This document shows positions 1 to 8,679 of a stretch of 64,000 nt of DNA, in pieces. How positions within the stretch are numbered: position 1 is the first letter of the stretch; the number at the start of each line of letters is the position of its first letter. The translations under genes were made by a program, and so were the position numbers. Source of the DNA: Streptomyces genisteinicus (GTDB lineage: Bacteria; Actinomycetota; Actinomycetes; Streptomycetales; Streptomycetaceae); contig NZ_CP060825.1 of assembly GCF_014489615.1 (NCBI RefSeq), forward strand, positions 4,784,501 through 4,848,500, written 5' to 3'. The notes below the pieces were generated by a model. It saw only the letters and a list, made by a program, of their open reading frames with translations, was not told the origin of the DNA and did no database searches.

Positions 1-2
1 GT

Positions 3-1442
3 CCCGGCGACGCCCCGCCCGGAGCGGGACCCGACCGCCCGCGCCAGGACGACGGCTTCGCCCCCGGCCGCGGGACGCCGCCGCTCGGCGTGCGCCCGCC
101 CGGCCCGGACCGCGTCCCCGCGGGGCCGACGTCGGGGCCGGTGACCGGCGACATGCCGCTGGGCCCCGGGCCCGGCGGGCCGGCCGGCCCGCCCCGGATG
201 TCCGACGACACCGCCGTGCTCACCCCGCAGAAGCCGGCCCCCGAGCCGGGCGGCGGACACGTCTCCGGCGACACGCTCACCAGCGGCATCCCGGTCGTCC
301 CGAGCGAGGGCCGGTCGCCGTTCGCACCCGGCGGCGCGACCCGCTCCGGCCCGCCCGCGGGCGGGCCCGGCGGCCCCGCTTCCGGCGGTGCCCGCGCGGA
401 CTTCTCGGACCCCGAGTTCCCCGCGGGCCCCGGCGCCGCGGCCGCCGCGCCCTCACCCGAGCCCGCGCCCCGGCCAGCGGCGGCCCCGCCGGCCCGCAAG
501 GGCCGGTCCAAGCTGGTGCTGGCCGGTGTGGGAGTGTTCGGCCTGCTCGGTGTCGCGTACGGCGCCGGACTGCTGCTGAACCACTCCGACGTGCCGAAGA
601 GCACCACGGTCCTCGGCGTCGACATCGGCGGCGGGACGCGGGACGAGGCCGTCAACAAGCTGGAGGCGGCCTTCGGCAAGCGTGCCGCCGCCCCCCTCCA
701 GCTCGCGGTGGGCGGTCAGAAGGCCGAACTCGCCCCGGACAAGGCCGGGCTCTCCCTGGACAGCCAGGCGACCGTCCGCGGGGCCGCGGGCAGCGACTAC
801 AACCCGGTCTCGGTGATCGGCTCCCTCTTCGGGGGCGAGCGCGCCGCGCAGCCGGTGATCCTGGTCGACGAGGAGAAGCTGGGCGTCGCGCTCTCCGACC
901 TCGCGGGCACCGCGGGCTCGGCCTCCGACGGCACCATCCGCTTCGAGCCGGGCAAGGCCGTGGCCGTGCCCGGGAAGCCGGGGGAGTCGCTGGACGTCGC
1001 CCGTTCGATGGTCACGGTCAAGGACGCGTACCGCGCCCAGGTCGAGACCGGCAAGCCGAACGTGGTCACCCTGCCCGTCGCGAGCCGGGAGCCGACCATC
1101 ACGCAGGCCGAGATCGACCGGGCCATGAAGGACTTCGCGGAGCCCGCGATGTCCGGCCTGATCACGATCAAGGCGGGAGACAAGCAGATCCAGTTCGGCC
1201 CGTCGAAGTCCCTGCCGAAGATCCTGTCGATGAAGCCGGTCGACGGGAAGCTCGTGGAGTACTACGACAAGGCCGCCATCGAGCAGCTGCTCGAAGGAGT
1301 CTTCGACGGGATCATGATCACCAAGGGCGACGGCAAGCAGCACGAGGTGTCGGCCGACGACGTCGCCCAGGCGATGGGGCCCGCCCTGCGCGGCACGACG
1401 CCCGCGGAGCGTACGGCGGTCATCTCCCTCGACCCGAGCTGA
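3..1442 (+). CDS. VanW/YoaR-like membrane-anchored envelope protein (5' partial)
   Basis: The frame is already open at the first bases of the window, so the true start lies upstream; the first possible internal start is a GTG at 90. About 170 visible N-terminal residues are Pro/Gly/Ala-rich and probably disordered. One transmembrane helix follows, encoded around 513-578 (LVLAGVGVFGLLGVAYGAGL). The rest is an extracytoplasmic region starting STTVLGVDIGGGTRDEAV, which resembles the PG_binding_4 repeat found next to VanW domains; no VanW domain itself is seen before the stop. This suggests a cytoplasmic tail, a single anchor and a cell-wall-facing module. Substrate and partners are unknown. Confidence is good for topology and moderate for the family. 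Confidence 0.7.
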   Translation, partial: PGDAPPGAGPDRPRQDDGFAPGRGTPPLGVRPPGPDRVPAGPTSGPVTGDMPLGPGPGGPAGPPRMSDDTAVLTPQKPAPEPGGGHVSGDTLTSGIPVVPSEGRSPFAPGGATRSGPPAGGPGGPASGGARADFSDPEFPAGPGAAAAAPSPEPAPRPAAAPPARKGRSKLVLAGVGVFGLLGVAYGAGLLLNHSDVPKSTTVLGVDIGGGTRDEAVNKLEAAFGKRAAAPLQLAVGGQKAELAPDKAGLSLDSQATVRGAAGSDYNPVSVIGSLFGGERAAQPVILVDEEKLGVALSDLAGTAGSASDGTIRFEPGKAVAVPGKPGESLDVARSMVTVKDAYRAQVETGKPNVVTLPVASREPTITQAEIDRAMKDFAEPAMSGLITIKAGDKQIQFGPSKSLPKILSMKPVDGKLVEYYDKAAIEQLLEGVFDGIMITKGDGKQHEVSADDVAQAMGPALRGTTPAERTAVISLDPS

Positions 1443-1884
1443 TCCGCCCGGTCACTGCCTCCCGAACGCCCGCCCGGCACCGCCGGGCGGGCGTTCGGCG
1501 TCGCCGGGGTGCCGGCGGTGTTCACCGGGGTGCGTGTCCCCAGGGCGGGGTCGTGCCGGTGGGCGGGGGGCCCGGGGCGCTCCGGCGGGGGTGCTGCCGC
1601 GTGTTCGTACGGGCGGGGGTGTGCGCTGCCGGGTGTGTGGGCTCCGGTGGATGAGCGGCGCCCGGGGCGGTGAGAGCCGCTGTCGCGCGAGGCCGGTGCT
1701 CCCGGACGGGAGCGGTGCTGTCACGCCGAAGGGGTGGTTCCGCGCCCGGAGCGGCGACCGCGCGGCGGCCGGCGCTCTCCCGCGTTCCCGCCCCGGACGC
1801 GGGAGACGCCCCGCCTCGCGGCAGGACGCCCCGGGCCGGGACGCCCGTGGCGGGCGGACGCCGCGAGTCCTGCGGGCGGTCTGC
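1443..1884. other. Intergenic region between convergent genes
   Basis: After the hairpin at 1462-1498 I see no gene here. The open frames across it lack ribosome sites and any recognisable protein. The two flanking genes converge on this interval, so promoters are not expected. Confidence 0.5.
1462..1498. terminator. Perfect 17-bp hairpin terminator
   Basis: Arms 1462-1478 and 1482-1498 are exact reverse complements with a 3-nt loop. It lies 20 nt after the stop of the envelope protein gene. There is no U-tract, as is common for Streptomyces intrinsic-type terminators. Confidence 0.75.
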
Positions 1885-2721
1885 TCAGTTCAGCATCGCG
1901 CGGGCCGCGCGGGCGCGTCCGCGGACCAGGTCGGCGGTGGTGGGCTCGACGGCGGACACGACGTCGGCGTAGGCGTCCATCTCGGCCGCGCCCTCGGTGA
2001 ACGCCCCGCGCTGGACCAGGAGCTGGGCGCGTTCGTACCGCAGCCGCGCCGGGTGGGACGGCAGCAGGAGCAGCAGGTCGAGGGCCCAGAGGGCGACTTC
2101 GGAGCGCTCGGGGCGCGGCGCCGCCCAGGCGCGGATGTTGTTGAGGACGCGCGAGACGACCGCGAGCGGGTCGGCGGGCCGCAGCATCGACGGGCTCGGC
2201 GGCGCCCCCGTGGCACCGGTCACGAGCAGTTCGGCGTCCTCGGCCGAGAGCGGCCTGCCCCCGCCGAACGGGTCCGCGAGCACGAGCGCGCCGGGATCGC
2301 CGAAGCCGACCACGAAGTGGCCGGGCAGGGCGACGCCGTACACCTGGCCGCCGGCCCTGCGGGCCACCTCCGTCCACAGGACGGAGAGCAGGATCGGCAG
2401 TCCCCGGCGCCGCCGCAGCACCTCGTGCAGCAGGGAGGACTCCAGCCGCCGGTAGTCCGCGGGGGCCCCGTGGAACCCCTCGCGTCCGCCCAGCAGGTCC
2501 GCGAGCGCCCGCGCCCACGCGTGCGGTCCCTTCAGCCCGTGGGGGAGCATTCCGGCGAGCCGGTCCAGTTCGATCTGCGCCGCGTCGATGCCGGCCTCGT
2601 CGAGGTCCGGGTCCGCCTGCGTGCCGATGAGCAGGCAGAGCGTCGACAGGTCGGGCCGCGGGGAGCGGGCCTCGTCGGCGAACCGCTGCCGCCAGTCGGG
2701 CCGCGGGGGTTCGTGGTGCAT
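1885..2721 (-). CDS. SirB1-like transglutaminase-fold protein
   Basis: Predicted 278 residues. The ATG at 2721 has GAGAGGAA 1-2 bases upstream of a short spacer and opens MHHEPPRPDWRQRFADEA. The middle part, with LESSLLHEVLRRRRGLPILL and VYGVALPGHFVVGFGD, matches the SirB1/transglutaminase-like family (PF13369 type), including the conserved GHF. The C-terminal third (NIRAWAAPRPERSEVALWAL) looks like the helical tetratricopeptide-type tail seen in these proteins. Family members are poorly characterised. The gene starts 17 nt after the GNAT stop codon, so the two are probably one transcript. A longer reading running back into the GNAT gene in another frame is an artefact. Confidence 0.75.
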   Translation of the reverse strand: MHHEPPRPDWRQRFADEARSPRPDLSTLCLLIGTQADPDLDEAGIDAAQIELDRLAGMLPHGLKGPHAWARALADLLGGREGFHGAPADYRRLESSLLHEVLRRRRGLPILLSVLWTEVARRAGGQVYGVALPGHFVVGFGDPGALVLADPFGGGRPLSAEDAELLVTGATGAPPSPSMLRPADPLAVVSRVLNNIRAWAAPRPERSEVALWALDLLLLLPSHPARLRYERAQLLVQRGAFTEGAAEMDAYADVVSAVEPTTADLVRGRARAARAMLN

Positions 2722-2738
2722 GTTCCTCTCGTACCCGT

Positions 2739-3788
2739 CTAGACGGCGCGGAAGTGGTGGTAGTGGTGGTGGACCGAGAACCCCATGCCCGCGTACAGCG
2801 CGCGCGCCGGTGCGTTGTCGGTCTCCACCTGGAGCCAGGCCGCCGAGGCGCCCTCGTCCAGCGCCCGGCGGGCCAGTGCCGCCATCACCGCCGTGGCGAG
2901 GCCCTGACGCCGGTGCGCCGGACCGACCTCGACCGCCATGAACCCCGCCCAGCGGCCGTCCACCACGCACCGCCCGATCGCCGCCGGGACGTCCCCGGCG
3001 GCGTCCGGCGCCGTCCGGGGCGCGGGCTCCGGCGCCGCGACGGGCGCGGAGGCGACGGGCACGGTCGCGAACGACACGGACGGACCCGCCGTGAGCACCG
3101 CCAGGACATCCGGCCCCGGCTCGGACGTGCGCTGGTAGCGGCGCGTCCAGGCGTCGCCGAGGGTGTGCTCGACACGCACGCGGGCGTCGTCGTCCGTCAG
3201 GTCGGCCACCGGAGCGAGCGAACCGGTCCACACCTCGGCCGACACCTCGCGGCGCCAGCCGCGTTCGGCCAGCGCCGCGCCGAGCTCCTCCTGGGTGCCC
3301 GCGGCCCCGGTGGCGATCTGCACGTAGGCGGGCAGGCCGCGCGCCGCGTACCAGGCACGGACCCGGGCCAGCGCGTCGTCGAGCCCCGTCCCCGGATCGC
3401 CCAGCGGCAGAACCGAGTTGGCGCGCCGGGTGAAGCCGCCGGCCGCGCGCAGCTCCCATTCGCCGAGCCGCTCGCTCTCCACCGGCTGCCAGGCGCGGGC
3501 GGCGACCCGCGCCAGTTCGGCGAAGCCCGCCGACGGCCCGCGCCGCCGGGCCGGTTCGGCCGGCACCTGCTTGCCCGCGACCAGCAGGTCTTCCGGGATG
3601 CGGACGCTCTCCCCGGTCCGGCGTGTGATCAGCAGCACACCGTCGGTCCAGGATGTGAGAACACCGACCGTGTCGGTGAACTTCGAGCCGGGCGCCCCGG
3701 ACGGCACCGCCGCGCGGACCGACACCCGTTTGCCCACGTCAGCCGGTGTCAGACGGACCTTCAGCCGCGCTGCGGCAGTGAATTCCAC
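2739..3788 (-). CDS. GNAT acetyltransferase, Rv0428c-like
   Basis: Predicted 349 residues, GTG start at 3788 with AGGAGG about 13 nt upstream. The N-terminal ~75 residues (RVSVRAAVPSGAPGSKFTDT, then LLITRRTGESVRIPEDLLVAGK) form a small SH3-like barrel. The C-terminal GNAT fold carries the acetyl-CoA motif RRQGLATAVMAALARRALDEG-type loop, followed by WLQVETDNAPARALYAGMGF. This two-domain layout fits the actinobacterial Rv0428c family. The acceptor substrate is unknown. It is transcribed divergently from fdxA across a ~115-bp shared control region and is probably cotranscribed with the SirB1-like gene. Confidence 0.8.
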   Translation of the reverse strand: MEFTAAARLKVRLTPADVGKRVSVRAAVPSGAPGSKFTDTVGVLTSWTDGVLLITRRTGESVRIPEDLLVAGKQVPAEPARRRGPSAGFAELARVAARAWQPVESERLGEWELRAAGGFTRRANSVLPLGDPGTGLDDALARVRAWYAARGLPAYVQIATGAAGTQEELGAALAERGWRREVSAEVWTGSLAPVADLTDDDARVRVEHTLGDAWTRRYQRTSEPGPDVLAVLTAGPSVSFATVPVASAPVAAPEPAPRTAPDAAGDVPAAIGRCVVDGRWAGFMAVEVGPAHRRQGLATAVMAALARRALDEGASAAWLQVETDNAPARALYAGMGFSVHHHYHHFRAV

Positions 3789-3902
3789 GGTTCTGCCCGC
3801 CCCTCCTGTTCGGATCGTCCCCGAGAACGGAGATACTAGGTGCGGGCATCGACGACGCCGCGCTCCCGCGCAAGCCAGCCCTTACCGAGGAGGAACGACA
3901 GC

Positions 3903-4223
3903 GTGACCTACGTCATCGCGCAGCCTTGTGTCGACGTCAAGGACAAGGCGTGCATCGAGGAGTGCCCCGTCGACTGCATCTACGAGGGCTCCCGGTCCTT
4001 GTACATCCACCCGGACGAATGCGTCGACTGCGGTGCTTGTGAGCCGGTCTGCCCGGTGGAGGCCATCTTCTACGAGGACGACACCCCGGACGAGTGGAAG
4101 GACTACTACAAGGCGAACGTCGAGTTCTTCGACGAGCTCGGTTCGCCCGGCGGCGCCTCCAAGCTGGGCCTGATCGAGCGGGACCACCCCTTCGTGGCGG
4201 CCCTGCCGCCGCAGAACGGCTGA
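3903..4223 (+). CDS. fdxA: Seven-iron ferredoxin
   Basis: Predicted 106 residues. The GTG at 3903 follows GAGGAGGAACGACAGC, a strong ribosome site, and starts MTYVIAQPCVDVKDKACIEE. The cysteines sit at C9, C17, C21, C25 and C40, C43, C46, C50, with Pro after C21 and C50. This matches Azotobacter FdI, where C9/C17/C50 equivalents hold the [3Fe-4S] cluster and C21/C40/C43/C46 the [4Fe-4S] cluster. It is a soluble low-potential electron carrier. It sits directly ahead of dapC, an order shared with mycobacterial fdxC. A TACTAG-like -10 lies near 3833-3838. Confidence 0.95.
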   Translation: MTYVIAQPCVDVKDKACIEECPVDCIYEGSRSLYIHPDECVDCGACEPVCPVEAIFYEDDTPDEWKDYYKANVEFFDELGSPGGASKLGLIERDHPFVAALPPQNG

Positions 4224-4260
4224 CCGGCCCGCCGGTCCCGTCGCAGCATTCCCGCCTCCC

Positions 4261-4292
4261 GGTCCCGTACGGCTCGTCGTCCGTACGGGACC
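4261..4292 (+). terminator. Hairpin between fdxA and dapC
   Basis: GGTCCCGTACGG (4261-4272) and its exact complement (4281-4292) enclose an 8-nt loop. It may terminate fdxA or attenuate read-through into dapC, whose start is 42 nt further on. Confidence 0.6.
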
Positions 4293-4333
4293 GCGGTGTC
4301 GAGTACGACGTACGCAAGAAAGAGAGCCCCGCA

Positions 4334-5428
4334 GTGGCCGCAGTCTCATCGCGCCTCCCCGCCTTTCCCTGGGACAAGCTCGAGCCGTACAAGGCGACGG
4401 CCGCCGCCCATGCCGACGGCATCGTGGACCTCTCCGTCGGCACGCCGGTCGACCCGGTGCCCGCGGTGATCCGGCAGGCCCTGGTCGAGGCGGCGGACTC
4501 GCCCGGCTACCCGACGGTCTGGGGCACGCCCGCGCTGCGGGACGCCCTCACCGGCTGGATCGCCCGCCGCCTCGGCGCGGTGGACGCCGGCCACCGCAAC
4601 GTGCTGCCCGTCGTCGGCTCCAAGGAGCTGGTGGCCTGGCTGCCGACGCAGCTCGGCCTGGGCGCGGGCGACAAGGTGGCCTACCCGCGCCTCGCCTACC
4701 CGACCTACGAGGTCGGCGCGCGGCTGGCGGGCGCGGAGCCCGTCGTCTACGACGACCCGACCGAGCTCGACCCGGCCGGGCTGAAGCTCCTGTGGCTCAA
4801 CTCGCCCTCCAACCCGACCGGCAGGGTGCTCCCCAAGGACGACCTGGTCCGCATCGTGGCCTGGGCCCGCGAGCACGGGGTGCTCGTCTTCAGCGACGAG
4901 TGCTACCTGGAGCTCGGCTGGGAAGCCGAGCCCGTCTCCGTGCTGCACCCCGACGTCTGCGGCGGCACGTACGAGGGCGTCGTGGCCGTCCACTCCCTCT
5001 CCAAGCGCTCGAACCTGGCCGGCTACCGTGCCGCGTTCGTCGCCGGTGACGAGGCGGTGCTGGGCGAACTCCTCCAGATCCGCAAGCACGGCGGCATGAT
5101 GACGCCGGCGCCCGTCCAGGCCGCCACGGTCGCCGCGCTCGGCGACGACGCGCACGTCGGCGAGCAGCGGGCGCGCTACGCGGCGCGCCGGGCCGCGCTG
5201 CGCACCGCGCTGGAGACGCACGGCTTCCGGATCGAGCACAGCGAGGCGAGCCTCTACCTGTGGGCGACGCGCGACGAGCCCTGCTGGGACACCGTGGCGC
5301 ACCTCGCGGAGCTCGGCATCCTGGTCGCCCCCGGCGACTTCTACGGCGAGGCCGGTGAGCGGTTCGTCCGGGTGGCCTTCACGGCCACCGACGAGCGGGT
5401 CGAGGCGGCGGTCAAGCGCCTCGGCTGA
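4334..5428 (+). CDS. dapC: Succinyldiaminopimelate aminotransferase
   Basis: Predicted 364 residues of a fold-type I PLP aminotransferase, matching the actinobacterial DapC family. It converts N-succinyl-2-amino-6-ketopimelate to N-succinyl-LL-diaminopimelate with glutamate in lysine and peptidoglycan DAP synthesis. Visible landmarks are WLNSPSNPTGRV, FSDECYLELGW and the PLP lysine K224 in HSLSKRSNLAGYRAAF. I place the start at GTG 4334 because homologues begin close to SSRLPAFPWDKLEPYK; its ribosome site (AGAAAGAG) is weak, and longer in-frame readings lack support. dapE, the next enzyme of the branch, lies at 7338, with two envelope genes between them on the other strand. Confidence 0.92.
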   Translation: MAAVSSRLPAFPWDKLEPYKATAAAHADGIVDLSVGTPVDPVPAVIRQALVEAADSPGYPTVWGTPALRDALTGWIARRLGAVDAGHRNVLPVVGSKELVAWLPTQLGLGAGDKVAYPRLAYPTYEVGARLAGAEPVVYDDPTELDPAGLKLLWLNSPSNPTGRVLPKDDLVRIVAWAREHGVLVFSDECYLELGWEAEPVSVLHPDVCGGTYEGVVAVHSLSKRSNLAGYRAAFVAGDEAVLGELLQIRKHGGMMTPAPVQAATVAALGDDAHVGEQRARYAARRAALRTALETHGFRIEHSEASLYLWATRDEPCWDTVAHLAELGILVAPGDFYGEAGERFVRVAFTATDERVEAAVKRLG

Positions 5429-5458
5429 GCCCGCTCCCGGCCGACGGGAGCCGGCCGG

Positions 5459-5503
5459 ACGGCGTGGGGGCCCGGGAGCGATGCTCCCGGGCCCCCACGC
5501 CGT
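5459..5503. terminator. Perfect 21-bp bidirectional terminator
   Basis: Arms 5459-5479 and 5483-5503 are exact complements with a GAT loop. It lies between dapC and the oppositely oriented secreted-protein gene, so it can serve both. Confidence 0.85.
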
Positions 5504-5541
5504 GCGCGGCCGTGCCCGCAGGGCTCGGCCTGCGGGGTGTG

Positions 5542-5964
5542 TCAGCCGCCGAGCGGGAGGCCGCCGCCGAGTGCGCCGGTGGCGCCGCCGGTCAGCGCGT
5601 CGGTGGGCAGGCCGCCCTGGGTCGCGCCGCCGACCAGGCCCCCGGCTTCGCCGGCCGTGTCGCCGGTGGCCTTCTCGGCGACGGGAGCGGCCTTCTGGGC
5701 GGTCCTGTCGACGGTCCGGGTGGCCGCGGGGGCGGCCTTCTCGGCGGTCTTGCCGCCGACCTGGCCGGCCACCTCGGTCGTCTCCTCGGAGACGCTGTCG
5801 ACCGTGCTGTCGACGTTGGCGGCGTCGAGGGCCGTGAGGCCGCCGACCGGGGTCTGGGGCAGGGGCGCGGCGCCCGCGGAGCCGGCCGCTCCGACCACAG
5901 GAGCTGCTCCCGCCGCGATGATCAGCGCGGCACGGGCGATCCGACGGGTCAGGGGGAGGGACAT
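5542..5964 (-). CDS. Small secreted Ala/Thr/Gly-rich protein
   Basis: Predicted 140 residues. ATG 5964 follows AAGGAG with a 4-nt spacer. Residues 1-33 form a signal peptide (MSLPLTRRIARAALIIAAGA then an AGAA cleavage region). The mature part begins with PLPQTPVGGLTALDAANVDS and becomes a low-complexity chain of TAEKAAPAATRTVDRTAQKA-type segments ending in glycine-rich GGLPLGG. There are no cysteines and no known catalytic motif. Such proteins are often mislabelled ATP-binding in Streptomyces; nothing here supports that. Probably an exported structural or surface-associated protein. Function is unknown. Confidence 0.75.
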   Translation of the reverse strand: MSLPLTRRIARAALIIAAGAAPVVGAAGSAGAAPLPQTPVGGLTALDAANVDSTVDSVSEETTEVAGQVGGKTAEKAAPAATRTVDRTAQKAAPVAEKATGDTAGEAGGLVGGATQGGLPTDALTGGATGALGGGLPLGG

Positions 5965-6264
5965 GATGCTCCTTGGGGCGAGAGGACGTCCGGGCGGCGC
6001 GTGAGGTGCTGCCCGGTGTTCGGACGTCCTGACAACCGGCCGGAGGGCGGGGGAAGTTGCGGTGCGGCGAAGTAAAGAATTGGTAACGCGTCGCATTATC
6101 TGTTTCATCCGAAAGGGGGCGGACGGGGGCATGTCCGACCTCCTGATGAACCGTCACTTCCTTTGTGCCGCAAGGAGATCGTTCCCGTGGCGCGGGGCTC
6201 GGGCGGGGCGCTGGGGGCGGTGGCGGCAACCGAACGGAATAACGCGTTCGAGTGCGCGGGCGTC
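5965..6264 (-). promoter_or_regulatory. AT-enriched upstream region of the secreted-protein gene
   Basis: No gene is seen. The block 6060-6120 is markedly AT-richer than its surroundings. Read on the minus strand it contains GATAAT (complement of 6094-6099), a plausible -10 for the secreted-protein gene about 130 nt downstream. No good -35 is recognised, so a non-housekeeping sigma factor or an activator is possible. Confidence 0.35.
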
Positions 6265-7194
6265 CTAGTGTGCGATGCGTATGCGGACGCTGTCCGCGTC
6301 ACCGGGCTCGGCGTCGCGGGCCCGCCAGCCCTCCGAGGACCTCTCCACGCTCCACACCCGGTCGCCGTAGGCGACCTCCGTGATGCGCAGCGCCTCCGCA
6401 CGCGCCAGGGCCCAGTGCGCCAGCTCCCAGCCGCGCCGGTCCGGCCGTCCGCCGCCCGACTCGCGAGCCGAGGCCACCGGGACCGTGAGGACCGAGGAGG
6501 CCTCCCCGCCCGCCGTGCCCCCGCCGGCGCCGCCGCGCAGCACCTCGGAACCGAAGGCGCGCGTCAGTTCGCCCCGGACCTGCGCCGGGTCGCCCGCGCC
6601 GCCGCCCGCCCGCACCGAGCAGGTCAGCGTCGCCGACGCCCCGCCGGTCAGCGCCGCCGCCAGCAGGGTGGCGTCCGGCTCGTGCTTCGCGTACGCCTGC
6701 GGGAAGCCGCTGCGCTGCACCTTCTGGGCGGCGACCGTCAGCGGCATCCGCGAGTACCCGGGGACCTCGGCCAGGTGCTCGTAGAACTTCCCCGCCGAGT
6801 ACACCGGGTCCATGATCTCCTTCGGCGTGCCCCAGCCCTGGGACGGCCGCTGCTGGAAGAGCCCGAGCGAGTCCCGGTCGCCGTAGTCGATGTTGCGCAG
6901 CGCCGACTCCTGGAGGGCGGTGGCCAGCGCGATGGTGACCGCGCGCTGCGGCATGCCCCGGGTGGTGCCCACGGCCGAGATCGTGGCCGCGTTGTCCGCC
7001 TGCTCGGGGCTCAGCTCGTACGTCGAGCCGCCGTCCTCCGACGTCCGCACCACGCACCGCGGCGCGCCGCCGCCCCCGGTGACGTACTGCACGACGACGT
7101 ACCCGGCGATACCCAGCAGCACCAGCAGCGCGGCCGTGAAACGCAGGAAGCGGCCGCGCCGGACGGGGGAGGCGTTCTCGGACACGCCCCACAC
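6265..7194 (-). CDS. Membrane-anchored lysozyme-like protein
   Basis: Predicted 309 residues with a GTG start at 7194; a second in-frame GTG at 7185 is equally possible because neither has a clear ribosome site. One N-terminal membrane helix (about 17-38, RFTAALLVLLGIAGYVVVQY) is followed by an extracytoplasmic domain. The core ALATALQESALRNIDYGDRD then SLGLFQQRPSQGWG is the signature of a lysozyme/transglycosylase-like fold common in actinobacterial envelope proteins; the glutamate of LQES is in the place of the catalytic acid. A likely role is peptidoglycan turnover, but activity is unproven. Homologues are often misnamed heavy-metal transporters. It is transcribed divergently from dapE. 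Confidence 0.65.
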   Translation of the reverse strand: MWGVSENASPVRRGRFLRFTAALLVLLGIAGYVVVQYVTGGGGAPRCVVRTSEDGGSTYELSPEQADNAATISAVGTTRGMPQRAVTIALATALQESALRNIDYGDRDSLGLFQQRPSQGWGTPKEIMDPVYSAGKFYEHLAEVPGYSRMPLTVAAQKVQRSGFPQAYAKHEPDATLLAAALTGGASATLTCSVRAGGGAGDPAQVRGELTRAFGSEVLRGGAGGGTAGGEASSVLTVPVASARESGGGRPDRRGWELAHWALARAEALRITEVAYGDRVWSVERSSEGWRARDAEPGDADSVRIRIAH

Positions 7195-7220
7195 GGTACT
7201 GGAGGGCCGCCCGGGCCCCC

Positions 7221-7296
7221 GCGCGGACCCGGGACCCGAACCGGCTCCCCGCGCGGACCCGGGACCCGAACCGGCTCCCCGCGCGGACCCGGGACC
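7221..7296. repeat. 30-bp tandem repeat upstream of dapE
   Basis: Units 7221-7250 and 7251-7280 are identical (beginning GCGCGGACCCGGGACCCGAA) and a third partial copy runs to about 7296. The array lies in the divergent promoter interval between the lysozyme-like gene and dapE, ending some 40 bp before the dapE start. Confidence 0.85.
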
Positions 7297-7337
7297 GGGA
7301 CCACAGCCCCCGGACCGGAGGCCATAGGGTCGGGACC

Positions 7338-8417
7338 ATGTCCGACACCGTGCTCGATCTCACCCTCGACGGCCCGGCGCTGACCGCCGCGCTGGTCGAC
7401 TTCCGCTCGGTCAGCGGAGAGGAGAAGCCCCTCGCCGACGCCATCGAGCAGGCCCTCCGGGCCCTCCCCCACCTCACCGTCGACCGGTACGGCAACAACG
7501 TCGTCGCGCGCACCTGGCTCGGACGCGCCGAGCGGGTCGTGCTCGCCGGACACATCGACACCGTCCCGATCGCGGACAACGTGCCCTCCCGCCTCGACGG
7601 CGACGGCGTCCTGTGGGGCTGCGGCACCAGCGACATGAAGTCCGGCGTCGCCGTCCAGCTGCGCATCGCGGCCACCGTCCCCGAGCCCAACCGGGACCTC
7701 ACGTTCGCCTTCTACGACAACGAGGAGGTCGCCGCCCACCTCAACGGCCTCGGACACGTCGCCGAGGCGCACCCCGACTGGCTCGCGGGCGACTTCGCCG
7801 TACTGCTGGAGCCGTCGAACGGGGAGGTGGAGGGCGGCTGCCAGGGCACGCTGCGGGTTCATCTGAAGCTCACCGGGGAACGGGCGCACTCCGCGCGGAG
7901 CTGGATGGGCCGCAACGCCGTCCACGCCGCCGGCCCCGTCCTGGCCCGCCTCGCCGCGTACGAGCCGCGCCGGCCCGTCATCGACGGCCTGGAGTACCGG
8001 GAAGGACTCAACGCGGTGGGCATCGAGGGCGGTGTGGCGACCAACGTCATCCCCGACGCCTGCACGGTCGTCGTCAACTACCGTTACGCGCCCGACCGCA
8101 GCATGGCCGAGGCCGAGGCCCACGTGCGCGAGGTCTTCGCGGACTGCGGGGTGGGCGAGATCGTCGTCGACGACCACACGGGCGGGGCGCTGCCCGGCCT
8201 GTCCCACCCGGCCGCCGCCGCGTTCATGGAGGCCGTCGGCGGCACCGCGCAGCCGAAGTTCGGCTGGACCGACGTCTCGCGGTTCAGTGCCCTCGGGGTC
8301 CCCGCCGTCAACTACGGCCCCGGCGACCCGCTCTACGCGCACAAGCGGGACGAGCACGTCCGCGTGGACCTGATCACCCGGTGCGAGGAGCGCCTGCGGA
8401 ACTGGCTGACCTCCTGA
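7338..8417 (+). CDS. dapE: Succinyl-diaminopimelate desuccinylase
   Basis: Predicted 359 residues, ATG start at 7338. M20-family metallopeptidase fold. Metal-binding landmarks are the histidine of VLAGHIDTVP, the aspartate of WGCGTSDMKSG, the EE pair in FAFYDNEEVAAH and the late histidine in YGPGDPLYAHKRDEHV. It removes succinate from N-succinyl-LL-DAP in the cytoplasm, feeding lysine and cell-wall synthesis. Length and motifs match the actinobacterial DapE type. It pairs functionally with dapC 2 kb upstream. The only ribosome-site candidate is GGAGG about 20 nt upstream, so translation may be modest or begin from a leaderless transcript. Confidence 0.92.
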   Translation: MSDTVLDLTLDGPALTAALVDFRSVSGEEKPLADAIEQALRALPHLTVDRYGNNVVARTWLGRAERVVLAGHIDTVPIADNVPSRLDGDGVLWGCGTSDMKSGVAVQLRIAATVPEPNRDLTFAFYDNEEVAAHLNGLGHVAEAHPDWLAGDFAVLLEPSNGEVEGGCQGTLRVHLKLTGERAHSARSWMGRNAVHAAGPVLARLAAYEPRRPVIDGLEYREGLNAVGIEGGVATNVIPDACTVVVNYRYAPDRSMAEAEAHVREVFADCGVGEIVVDDHTGGALPGLSHPAAAAFMEAVGGTAQPKFGWTDVSRFSALGVPAVNYGPGDPLYAHKRDEHVRVDLITRCEERLRNWLTS

Positions 8418-8429
8418 GCGCCGCCGGGC

Positions 8430-8457
8430 GCGGTCCCCGGCTCCGGCCCGGGACCGC
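8430..8457 (+). terminator. Hairpin after dapE
   Basis: GCGGTCCC (8430-8437) pairs with GGGACCGC (8450-8457) around a C/G-rich loop. It lies 13 nt after the dapE stop. Confidence 0.5.
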
Positions 8458-8679
8458 ACCCGGCCAGGCGGCGACGGCACAACGGCACCCCGCCGCGTTG
8501 CCGGATCGCCCGAGTCCGCCCGGTACGAGGACGGCCCTGCGCCTTGCGATCCGTCCCCTGCGCCCTGCGGGCCCGGGGAGGCCCCATGCATCCGACGCCG
8601 CACGCTGATCCACAGGACATTGCGGGACAGCCCTTACCCTTGCCGGACACATGATGTCGTACGGCGGAGGGAGCAGGTC

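Noticed and set aside
1885..3459. SirB1-like frame running upstream into the GNAT gene
   Set aside because: The extra part is a shadow of the GNAT gene in another frame; ATG 2721 has a good ribosome site.
7221..7296. CRISPR-like repeats
   Set aside because: The units are directly adjacent with no spacers, and no cas gene is nearby.
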